Positions 9,274-14,948 of a stretch of DNA of 24,623 bases are shown here, piece after piece. The DNA is taken from the NCBI GenBank assembly GCA_044870295.1, contig JBIOYQ010000198.1, forward strand, positions 1-24,623. The letters run 5' to 3'. The position numbers were made by a program, and so were the translations under genes. A model generated the notes under the pieces. The model made no database searches and was not told the origin of the DNA. It saw nothing but the letters and a program-made list of their open reading frames with translations. This DNA comes from AC-52 sp044870295. Its GTDB lineage: Bacteria; Actinomycetota; UBA4738. Every line of letters begins with the position of its first letter. Positions within the stretch are counted from its first letter, which is position 1.

Positions 9274-10442
9274 CCACCACGCAGGACCGTCTCGACGAGC
9301 TGCCCCCCGTGATCCGCGACGTCCCCGGCCAGGAGGGGGCGACCGGGTTCCTGGCTCGGGCTCTGCGCCATCCCCATCATGCCTATCTCTTCGCCGGGCC
9401 GGAGGGCTCCGGCAAGCGCCTGGCCATGCGGGCGTTCGCCGCCGCGCTGCTGTGCCCGCAGGGAGGGTGCGGCGAGTGCCGGGCCTGCCGGCTGGCCGTC
9501 GGTGAGCGCCATCCGAACATGGTGGTGCTGGAGCCCAGCGGCCCGGACATCCTGGTCGGCCGCGATGCGTCGGATCCCAACACGGCACGATGGTTCGCCT
9601 CGCGCGCGTACCTCACGCCGCCCGAGCCGGGCCGGAAGATCATGGTCGTGCTGCAGGCCGACCGCCTGCGGATCGAGGCGGCCGACGTGCTGCTGAAGGT
9701 CCTGGAGGAGCCGCCGCTCGACACCATCTTCCTGTTGCTGTCGGCCCGCCCCGACGAGCTGCCCGACACCGTCCGTTCGCGCTGCCAGGAGATCGCCTTC
9801 CCGCCGCTGTCCGAGGACTTCGTGGTGGGGACCCTGGTGGGGGAGGGCCTGGACGAGCAGCGAGCGCGCCTGGCGTGCCGGCTGGCCGGTGGCAATCTCG
9901 GCCGGGCCCGCCGGCTGGCGTCGGATCCGCGCCAGTTGGGCGCGTTCCGCGACGACGCCCTGACCGCCGCGTCGACGGCGCTGCGTGGACCGACCGGCGC
10001 GCTGGCGGCCGCGGAGGGCCTGGTGGCCGCGGCGAAGGAGTTCCGGGCGAACCTGGCCGAGGAGTTGAAGGCCGATCTCGAGCCGTTCCTGGACGACCGG
10101 GGCCGGCCGGAGGATGCGTTTCGCGGGGTCGTTCGCCGCCTCGAAGAGCAGCACGAGCGGCGGCTCCGCCGGGCCGAGCGGGAGTTCCTCGACTTCTCCC
10201 TGCTCTCGTTGGCCGCGTACTGGCGCGACGTCGTGCTGGTGGGCGCGGGAGGTGACGCGGGTCTCGCCATCAACCTGGACCTCGATCTCACGGACCTGTC
10301 CCGCGCCTGGACGCCGGCAACCGCCGGTCGCGCATGGGGGGCCATCGAGGAAGCGCGCGCCGACCTGGCGGACGAGACCAACCTCAACTCCCGGTTGGTC
10401 CTGGAGAAGCTCTTCCTGCGGTTGTCGTCCGAACGAACGTGA
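9270..10442 (+). CDS. holB: DNA polymerase III subunit delta' (clamp loader)
   Basis: A 390-residue AAA+ clamp-loader subunit that helps load the sliding clamp during replication. Visible features are the P-loop region YLFAGPEGSGKR, the zinc-binding cluster CPQGGCGECRAC with four cysteines, VLLKVLEEPPLDTIFLLL, and the SRC motif in TVRSRCQEIAFPPL, all standard for DnaX/HolB proteins. The final third is the less conserved helical collar. It starts at GTG overlapping the tmk stop and ends overlapping the next GTG start, consistent with one polycistronic transcript from topA. Confidence 0.92.
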   Translation: MTTTQDRLDELPPVIRDVPGQEGATGFLARALRHPHHAYLFAGPEGSGKRLAMRAFAAALLCPQGGCGECRACRLAVGERHPNMVVLEPSGPDILVGRDASDPNTARWFASRAYLTPPEPGRKIMVVLQADRLRIEAADVLLKVLEEPPLDTIFLLLSARPDELPDTVRSRCQEIAFPPLSEDFVVGTLVGEGLDEQRARLACRLAGGNLGRARRLASDPRQLGAFRDDALTAASTALRGPTGALAAAEGLVAAAKEFRANLAEELKADLEPFLDDRGRPEDAFRGVVRRLEEQHERRLRRAEREFLDFSLLSLAAYWRDVVLVGAGGDAGLAINLDLDLTDLSRAWTPATAGRAWGAIEEARADLADETNLNSRLVLEKLFLRLSSERT

Positions 10443-11686
10443 CGCGAACCCCGTTGAGGGTGTCAGCGGAGGACGCCCGGCGCTTCCTCGTCGCCCACCA
10501 CATGCTCGCGCCGGCGCGCTCACTCTCAGGCGGGCCCGACGCCGTGATGGAGGTGGTCCGCCGGCTCGGGTCGGTGCAGTTCGACCCGTTGGCCGTGGCG
10601 GGTCGGAACCACGACCTGGTGCTCCACGCGCGCGTAGCGGACTACGACCCGGCATGGACGGACGCGCTTCTCTACGAACGGCGCGAGCTGTTCGAGGCCT
10701 ACAACAAGGCGCTGAACATCCTGCCGACGAAGGAACTCCCGTGGTACCGCGTGTCCTGGACCCAAACGCGCCATTCGCAGGACATCATTCGTGAGCATGC
10801 CGAGGTGGCCGCGCGGGTGCTGGAACGCATCCGAAAAGAGGGGCCGCTTTCATCCGGGGACTTCGAACGGAGTCCCACCGTGGATTGGTGGCTGGGGCCG
10901 GCCAGCGTGGTGCGCCTCGTCCTGGAGTCCTACGCGGCCACCGGCGTGCTCAGCCTGGCGCGCCGCCAGCGCAACCGCCGCTACTACGACCTCACCGAGC
11001 GGCTCTACCCAAGGAAGCTCCTAGCGAAGAAGGTCTCGCGGCGAGACCAGCTGAAGCACAAAGTGCTGTCGAGGTATCGGGCCCACGGCCTCCTCGGCGC
11101 CGCTGGCGGCGGAGACGTGTGGGGAGGCCTGGGTACGGCCAGGCCCGACCCGACCCGGCCCGACCCGGCCCGATTGGCCGTCGCGCAACGAGCTGCGTGA
11201 GCAGCTCATCGACGAGGGCGAGATCGTGCCGGTCCAGGTGGAGGGCGTTCCCGGGAAGCGGTTCGTCATCCGTGGCGATATCGAGCTCCTCTCGGCGCCG
11301 CCGGAACCGCCCCCGTCCGCCGCCTTCGTCCCGCCGCTGGATCCACTCATGTGGGACCGCTCCCTCCTGAAGCCGTTGTACGGCTTCGACTGGGTCTGGG
11401 AGGTCTACCTTCCCGAGGCTCGGCGGAAGTGGGGCTACTACGTGCTGCCGATCGTGTTCCGGGACCGATTCGTAGGCCGGATCGAGCCCGCATCGACCGC
11501 AAGGCCGGCCGCGTGAAGGTCATCGGTCTGTGGTGGGAGAAGGGTTTCACACCCAAACGGGCGGAGGGATTCGTCGACGCGATGCGGGAAGCGCTCCGCG
11601 CCTATCTGGGGTTCGCGCGCGCGGACCAGGTCGAGTGGGCGCCGCACCTTTCGAAGGAGAAACGGCTCTTCTCGGATCGACCCTAG
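10439..11686 (+). pseudogene. YcaQ/AlkX-like winged-helix DNA glycosylase family gene, two frameshifts
   Basis: Reassembled across frames, this is a protein of about 415 residues of the HTH_42 (YcaQ/AlkZ-like) family, whose studied members unhook DNA crosslinks or remove alkylated bases. The catalytic-type motif Q-hydrophobic-D is present (Q47-F48-D49 in GSVQFDPL), followed by the family's YERRELFEAYNKAL segment. The GTG start overlaps the holB stop as GTGA. Frame 2 runs to about 11173, then the homologous reading moves to frame 3 (WPSRNELREQLIDEGEIVPVQ) after a tract of six CCCGR pentamers. A second shift near 11487-11490 (one base short in a C run) returns to frame 2 for RIDRKAGRVKVIGLWW up to the TAG. 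Both lesions are small indels, so sequencing error, phase variation or real decay are all possible. Confidence 0.78.
11144..11173 (+). repeat. Six tandem CCCGR pentamers at a frameshift point
   Basis: The units are CCCGA, CCCGA, CCCGG, CCCGA, CCCGG, CCCGA with no gaps. The reading frame before the tract and the homologous frame after it differ by one base. Adding one unit (+5) or removing two (-10) would join them. This is arithmetic from the sequence; whether unit number varies in cells is not known. Confidence 0.9.
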
Positions 11687-12318
11687 GACGACCCTTCGTC
11701 GTCGCCGGTCGAAGGAACCACCTCGAACACGCGGTGGTTGTCGCCCAGGCCGTCCAGCGTCTTCTCGCCGAGGTCCACGAACCGGATCTTGGGCGTGGTC
11801 TCGATCATGACTCGAGTCGCTTCCGACGCCAGGATCTGCCCGCCGTCGCCCATCTCCGCGATGCGCGCGGCGCGGAACACCGTCCTGCCGAAGTAGCCCT
11901 TCTCCTCCCTGATGACCTCGCCCGTGTCCATGCCGATTCGAACACGCAGGTCGCCATCGTCGGCCAGGCGGTCGTGAAGGGCCAGCGCGAACGCGATCGC
12001 CTTGCTCGGGAGGCGAAAGGCCAGCATGAACGCGTCACCGGATCGCTCCACCTCGATGCCGTCATGGTCGGCCAAGGTTCGCCTGACCGTTTCGTCGTGC
12101 CTCCGAAGGGTCTCGCGGGCGCCGACGTCACCGAGGTCGCGGACCAGCTCGCTGGAGCCCTCCACATCGGTGAACACGATGGTGATCACGCCATCGGGGA
12201 GCTTGGCCCGTTCCGTCTTCTGGCGGACCTTGTCGCGGATGCTGGACTGGATCATCCGCGCGATGTCCTCACCGAGATCATCGCCCTGCTTGTCTTCGGA
12301 ACGCTTTCTCCTTGGCAT
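11683..12318 (-). CDS. Class III nucleotidyl cyclase homology domain protein, degenerate active site
   Basis: A 211-residue protein with a charged, probably helical N-terminus (about 1-40) and one cyclase homology domain. The two metal-binding aspartates are present (D51 in FTDVEGSS, D95 in RSGDAF), as is the transition-state arginine (R152 in RAARI). The position of the substrate-selecting Lys is Glu91, the partner Asp is Arg145 and the transition-state Asn is Phe148. It may therefore be inactive, non-canonical, or act as a sensor. The start MPRRKRS was chosen over a longer frame because the extension would read through the tRNA-Thr gene. Its TAG shares two bases with the TAG of the convergent YcaQ-like gene. 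Confidence 0.85.
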   Translation of the reverse strand: MPRRKRSEDKQGDDLGEDIARMIQSSIRDKVRQKTERAKLPDGVITIVFTDVEGSSELVRDLGDVGARETLRRHDETVRRTLADHDGIEVERSGDAFMLAFRLPSKAIAFALALHDRLADDGDLRVRIGMDTGEVIREEKGYFGRTVFRAARIAEMGDGGQILASEATRVMIETTPKIRFVDLGEKTLDGLGDNHRVFEVVPSTGDDEGSS

Positions 12319-12337
12319 GGCGGCCACTCTACCGAGG

Positions 12338-12368
12338 TTGCCGGAGCCCTTCAGGCGCTTCGTACAAT
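12338..12368 (+). promoter_or_regulatory. Candidate promoter of tRNA-Thr
   Basis: A TACAAT -10 hexamer at 12363-12368 lies 13 bases before the tRNA. A TTGCCG at 12338-12343 could be the -35, but the 19-base spacer is longer than ideal. Confidence 0.5.
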
Positions 12369-12381
12369 GGCTGGGCCGTAC

Positions 12382-12457
12382 GCCGGAGTAGCTCAGTTGG
12401 CAGAGCGACGCACTCGTAATGCGTAGGTCCGCGGTTCGATTCCGCGCTCCGGCTCCA
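12382..12457 (+). tRNA. tRNA-Thr (anticodon CGT)
   Basis: A full cloverleaf can be folded. The acceptor is GCCGGAG/CTCCGGC, the D arm GCTC..GAGC, the anticodon stem ACGCA/TGCGT with loop CTCGTAA giving anticodon CGT (reads ACG), and the T arm CGCGG-TTCGATT-CCGCG. The discriminator is T and CCA is encoded. Its 3' portion (12409-12454) is the left attachment site of the neighbouring island, and the gene stays intact after insertion. Confidence 0.97.
12409..12454 (+). repeat. attL: 46-bp direct repeat within tRNA-Thr 3' end
   Basis: Identical over 46 bases to 15093-15138. It covers the anticodon arm, T arm and 3' acceptor strand. A perfect copy of a tRNA 3' end about 2.7 kb downstream, with a tyrosine recombinase remnant just inside, is the hallmark of site-specific integration into a tRNA gene. 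Confidence 0.92.
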
Positions 12458-12469
12458 CATCCACCCTGG

Positions 12470-12688
12470 TCAGTGGGCCTGACCAATCAGCTGCAGGACC
12501 TCCCCGTTGGGGCGATCGGGCACTGATCGGGCATCACCGGCCGCGGCGATCGCCATCGCGTCCAGGCGGCCGGCGAGCTCTTCGTCCAGTGACGGGAACA
12601 GGTGACCGTAGACGTTCAGCGTCGTCGTGATCGATGCGTGCCCGAGCCGTTCCTGGGAGCAAGGGCGGGTGATCCTTCCAAGGGACAT
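12470..12688 (-). pseudogene. C-terminal remnant of a tyrosine recombinase/integrase
   Basis: Seventy-two codons ending 13 bases from the tRNA. From QERLGHASITTTLNVYGH onward it matches the end of phage/ICE-type integrases, including the late catalytic His (in LGH) and the nucleophilic Tyr (in VYGH), then PSLDEELAGRLDAM. The catalytic Arg and Lys regions and the whole N-terminal domain are missing. The first 10 or so residues (MSLGRITRPC) are encoded by the first array repeat and have no integrase character, so the gene was cut at or near that repeat. Position and orientation are those expected of an integrase beside its attL. Confidence 0.85.
12514..12534 (+). repeat. Paired GATCGGGCAY motif near attL
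   Basis: Two copies of GATCGGGCA with an 11-base period. A 19-of-21 match lies at 14968-14988 near attR in the same orientation. One helical-turn spacing would suit arm-type recombinase sites. It also lies inside the integrase 3' coding part, so the right copy may instead be a second integrase remnant. Confidence 0.5.
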
Positions 12689-12713
12689 CCGCGAACACTC
12701 GGGCAGGCGAGCA
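12677..12713 (+). repeat. Array repeat R1 (recombinase-proximal)
   Basis: The core at 12685 reads ACATCCGCGAACACTCGGGC, the most divergent copy. It is followed by a CTCG/CGAG inverted repeat. It lies at the truncation point of the integrase, the place an attI-like site would take. Confidence 0.75.
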
Positions 12714-12741
12714 TGCTCATACCTGCCAAACTGGTTCGACC

Positions 12742-13212
12742 ATGATCGAGCACCGTACGCCTAGATTCCAGCTTCAACTCGCCCCGACGCTGAGCGTCAA
12801 ACGGAGAGTGCGCGAGTCGGTCGAGCGAGCCTTCACCGACGCAGGCGCTTTCTTTGAGTGGCTGCCGATGCAGGGTGATCCAACTCGAGACGACGCTCGT
12901 CGCTGGGGCCGCAAGATCGCTCCCCCGACTCTGAGGGTTGTCGTTTCAGGGGATGGCGATGCGACACCCGGAGAGCTGGTGGACTCAGTCCGCAACTGGA
13001 TCGGCCTCGCACTTGCCCGAATTCGACGCGACCGCCCTGAGTTGCCGGTCGACGTCCGGTCGTTGAGCGGCGGTAGGGCATGCACCTTCGCGTTCGCTCC
13101 GTCTGCTTCGGCGGAGTCGATCACCGAAGGTCTCGCCAGGATTGGCCAGGCCGACACTGGCTCTGAGGTCTTGGGATGGGACGACCATCTCATGCAGTGG
13201 GTCCGCCTGTAA
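12742..13212 (+). CDS. Cassette 1: hypothetical protein, 156 aa
   Basis: Not recognised. A soluble-looking protein with alternating helical and strand-like segments, no signal peptide and no membrane helix. The N-terminus is basic (SVKRRVRESVERAF), the middle has a hydrophobic strand TLRVVVSGDGD, and it ends with WDDHLMQWVRL. It begins about 30 bases after the R1 hairpin, and repeat R2 follows its stop by 10 bases. It is the longest cassette gene (interval 546 bp). By analogy with its neighbour it could be an immunity-type protein, but nothing in the sequence proves this. Confidence 0.7.
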   Translation: MIEHRTPRFQLQLAPTLSVKRRVRESVERAFTDAGAFFEWLPMQGDPTRDDARRWGRKIAPPTLRVVVSGDGDATPGELVDSVRNWIGLALARIRRDRPELPVDVRSLSGGRACTFAFAPSASAESITEGLARIGQADTGSEVLGWDDHLMQWVRL

Positions 13213-13222
13213 TCGCTCACTG

Positions 13223-13260
13223 CTCAGGGGACATTCCTGAACGCTCGCTCACGAGGACGT
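13223..13260 (+). repeat. Array repeat R2
   Basis: CTC, five bases, then ACATTCCTGAACGCTCGC from 13231, followed by a short CTCG-CTCA-CGAG hairpin. It sits 10 bases after the cassette 1 stop. Confidence 0.9.
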
Positions 13261-13267
13261 GCTGGCC

Positions 13268-13483
13268 CTAGCTGGTCATCCGAGTTAGGAGCCACTTTCG
13301 AATGAACAGAACCGCGACTCCGGCCGAGATGGTCACCCCATCCAAGATCCATCCCCCGTACCTGCCTATCTCCGGCGTGCCGGCCTCGCCGGGCCTCAGG
13401 ATGTGACCAAGAAGAGCCACGGCACCGACGAAGAGAAAGATCCAGCCGACGAGGAGAAGGAGACGCGCCAACCAGCGTTGCAT
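13268..13483 (-). CDS. Cassette 2: small membrane protein, 71 aa, reversed orientation
   Basis: Not recognised. From the start MQRWLARL it has two hydrophobic helices, LLLLVGWIFLFVGAVALLG and about ILDGVTISAGVAVLFI, joined by a short polar loop with GRYGGW. It ends in a basic tail, so a two-pass membrane protein is likely. The frame is open further upstream, but that extension reads through repeat R3 and is not hydrophobic or conserved-looking. There is no clear ribosome binding site. It is the only cassette gene facing the recombinase side, and its stop abuts R2. Confidence 0.6.
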   Translation of the reverse strand: MQRWLARLLLLVGWIFLFVGAVALLGHILRPGEAGTPEIGRYGGWILDGVTISAGVAVLFIRKWLLTRMTS

Positions 13484-13537
13484 GCCGGGAGGATAACGAG
13501 CCCTGACGCCCCCACGGTAGAGAGACGCTCGGGCTAT

Positions 13538-13575
13538 CTCCAGGTACATTCCTGAACTCTCGCTCAAGCCAGGGG
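13538..13575 (+). repeat. Array repeat R3
   Basis: CTC, CAGGT, then ACATTCCTGAACTCTCGC from 13546. The AGGT/TCCT dyad around ACAT is kept although bases differ from the GGGA/TCCC form. The 3' hairpin is weak (GCTCAAGC). Confidence 0.9.
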
Positions 13576-13590
13576 GGTTACTCTCACGCC

Positions 13591-13836
13591 ATGTCAGAGG
13601 TGCGCCGGGTGCTGAGGGCATTTCACCGCGACCCGCGGAATGATCTCGTGGGCGAGGGGCCGATTGAGGGTCTGTCGCTGGCCGACCTCCAGGAGCTATT
13701 CGGCTTCCCTGCCGACGAACCCATGTATGACAGCTGCCCCGTTACAGCCAAACAGGTCGGACCGCTGAGCAAGGCGACGGGCATCAGCATCAACCTGCAG
13801 CGGTACGACTACTTCGTCGACGCCGACGCCATCTAG
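13591..13836 (+). CDS. Cassette 3: hypothetical protein, 81 aa
   Basis: A compact protein without signal or membrane helix. It contains a LSLADLQELFGFPADEPMYD stretch and ends NLQRYDYFVDADAI. The pattern resembles small uncharacterised bacterial proteins ending in YDYF, some of which I associate with toxin-immunity loci, but I cannot assign a family with certainty. It starts 16 bases after R3 and ends immediately before R4, giving a 299-bp cassette. Confidence 0.75.
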   Translation: MSEVRRVLRAFHRDPRNDLVGEGPIEGLSLADLQELFGFPADEPMYDSCPVTAKQVGPLSKATGISINLQRYDYFVDADAI

Positions 13837-13874
13837 CTCGGCGGACATTCTCGAACACTGGCCCATCCGAGCAA
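13837..13874 (+). repeat. Array repeat R4
   Basis: CTC, GGCGG, then ACATTCTCGAACACTGGC from 13845. It directly follows the cassette 3 TAG. An imperfect CTGG/CCGAG inverted repeat follows. Confidence 0.88.
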
Positions 13875-13899
13875 GCTGTTCCCCTAGGCTAGCTTCGCG

Positions 13900-14304
13900 A
13901 TGGAGTCGATGGAGGAGTCGAGGACGCTCGACGAGCTTGACCCACCTGCGTGGGGGCCACCGCCTTCCGACGCGACCAGCCTCGTCCTGCAGTGCCACAA
14001 GCTTCGTCGCAAGCCCCTCGACGACTTCACCGCCGAGGATCTTGAGGTCTTGATTGGCCAGAAGATCGCGCTCAGACACCTGGTGCCCCGGGCGCTCGAC
14101 GTTCTGGAGACCAACCCTCTCACCGAGGCCTTTTATTACCCCGGCGACCTGATGCGGAGCGTCCTTGGGGTGGACGCGACGTACTGGCACGACCACCAGA
14201 CCGAGTGGCTTCGCATGCATGAGATCGTCGACGGTCTCCTCTCCGACGTCGATGCGCTGCGCGACGCCATCGAGGCCTTCCGTGCGTTGACGCAGCCCCG
14301 ATAG
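13900..14304 (+). CDS. Cassette 4: contact-dependent growth inhibition (CdiI-like) immunity protein family
   Basis: 134 residues. The block CHKLRRKPLDDFTAEDLEVL, then IGQKIALRHLVPRALDVLE, NPLTEAFYYPGDLMRSVL and a Trp-containing helix match my recollection of proteins annotated as contact-dependent growth inhibition system immunity proteins. They bind and neutralise a cognate CDI toxin domain in the cytosol. No CdiA/CdiB or any toxin is encoded in the window, so this would be an orphan immunity gene giving protection against toxins from other cells. Family assignment rests on motif memory, not on a search. The gene starts 26 bases after R4 and ends 4 bases before R5. Confidence 0.65.
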   Translation: MESMEESRTLDELDPPAWGPPPSDATSLVLQCHKLRRKPLDDFTAEDLEVLIGQKIALRHLVPRALDVLETNPLTEAFYYPGDLMRSVLGVDATYWHDHQTEWLRMHEIVDGLLSDVDALRDAIEAFRALTQPR

Positions 14305-14308
14305 GGGT

Positions 14309-14346
14309 CTCAGAGAACATTCGTGGACACTCGCCCACTGCCCGAT
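14309..14346 (+). repeat. Array repeat R5
   Basis: CTC, AGAGA, then ACATTCGTGGACACTCGC from 14317, a divergent copy whose 3' half is poorly palindromic. The GTG inside it (14323) is the only early start for the next gene. Confidence 0.8.
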
Positions 14347-14538
14347 GGCCGAACGCTAATAGCCGAGTCATTGCCCGAACGGTATTGGCACCTTCGGATT
14401 GAAGGCGTGGCCGGCGCTGAGGTGATCGGCTGGCCCCTCGCCTCTACGCTCCCAGACTTGCTCGGGTACAACGTGGCCCACGAGGACTGGCCCCCCTGGA
14501 TCGTCGATCTCGCACGCGAGATCGAGTCAGCCCTCTAG
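14323..14538 (+). CDS. Cassette 5: hypothetical protein, 71 aa
   Basis: Not recognised. A small acidic, soluble-looking protein (LPDGRTLIAESLPERYWHLRIEG, described in two halves: LPDGRTLIAES and LPERYWHLRIEG; then LASTLPDLLGYNVAHEDW). The first residues VDTRP come from repeat R5, so either the repeat donates the start codon or the gene has lost a native start when inserted. The stop TAG lies inside R6. It is the shortest cassette, at 224 bp. The regular strand/helix pattern and lack of rare-codon clusters favour a real gene. Confidence 0.65.
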   Translation: MDTRPLPDGRTLIAESLPERYWHLRIEGVAGAEVIGWPLASTLPDLLGYNVAHEDWPPWIVDLAREIESAL

Positions 14539-14570
14539 GGACATTCCCAAACGCTGGCCCAAGCGAGCGA
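14533..14570 (+). repeat. Array repeat R6 (best hairpins)
   Basis: CTC, TAGGG, then ACATTCCCAAACGCTGGC from 14541. It has two dyads: GGGA-CAT-TCCC and CGCTGGC-CCAA-GCGAGCG with one mismatch. It overlaps the cassette 5 stop codon. Confidence 0.9.
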
Positions 14571-14586
14571 GGGTACGCTACGGCGT

Positions 14587-14865
14587 ATGCAGGAGGACCT
14601 CAGCCTGGATGAGATTCGGCAGATTGCCGGGGCGTCCGAGGCCTTTTGGGTTGATCCGCCGAAGGAAGCGCTGTTCATTTGGGGACGACCTGAAGATCCA
14701 GCCGAGAGGCTGCGACCAGCCCGCATGCTCTATGTCGGGGGTCTTTACCTGGTCGAAGCGATCGATCATCGTGGCTCCTGGTATATGGGCAACGAAGGGA
14801 GCGATGGAGTCGTTCTGTGTTGGGGCGATTACGGTCCGCTCGCCGACGCGCTTCGCTCACTTTAA
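14587..14865 (+). CDS. Cassette 6: hypothetical protein, 92 aa
   Basis: Not recognised. 92 residues, soluble, aromatic-rich: FWVDPPKEALFIWGRP, then MLYVGGLYLVEAIDHRGSWY and a C-terminal GDYGPLADALRSL. Strand-rich prediction is plausible. It begins 16 bases after R6, and base composition is clearly less GC-rich than the replication genes, consistent with transfer. Unlike the others, its stop is followed by a tandem 24-bp repeat before the next array repeat, R7. Confidence 0.72.
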   Translation: MQEDLSLDEIRQIAGASEAFWVDPPKEALFIWGRPEDPAERLRPARMLYVGGLYLVEAIDHRGSWYMGNEGSDGVVLCWGDYGPLADALRSL

Positions 14866-14909
14866 GCGGTGAGCCTTTTCGCTCCTTAAGCGGTGAGTCT
14901 TTTCGCTTA
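14862..14909 (+). repeat. Tandem 24-bp duplication
   Basis: Two adjacent 24-base units starting TTAAGCGGTGAG and ending TTTTCGCTNN differ at three positions. Each can pair AAGCG with CGCT(T). It includes the cassette 6 stop codon. It may be a small terminator-like structure that duplicated. Confidence 0.85.
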
Positions 14910-14910
14910 G

Positions 14911-14948
14911 CTCTAGGTACATTCCCGAACTCTCGCCCAGCCTGGCGG
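14911..14948 (+). repeat. Array repeat R7 (distal)
   Basis: CTC, TAGGT, then ACATTCCCGAACTCTCGC from 14919, followed by a CGCC/GGCG hairpin. Last copy before the right end of the island. Confidence 0.9.

Noticed and set aside
12319..12486. N-terminal extension of the cyclase-like gene
   Set aside because: The extra residues are the antisense of the tRNA-Thr gene and its promoter.
12677..14948. CRISPR array
   Set aside because: The seven repeats diverge from each other and the intervals are 224-546 bases long and coding. CRISPR spacers are short and uniform. No cas genes are present.
12677..14948. Classical integron with attC sites
   Set aside because: No RYYYAAC/GTTRRRY core pairs and the recombinase remnant looks like a phage/ICE integrase, not IntI. 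The likeness is in organisation only.
12677..14948. Repeats as terminal inverted repeats of nested insertion sequences
   Set aside because: All copies have the same orientation, no transposase is encoded between them, and no target-site duplications are visible.
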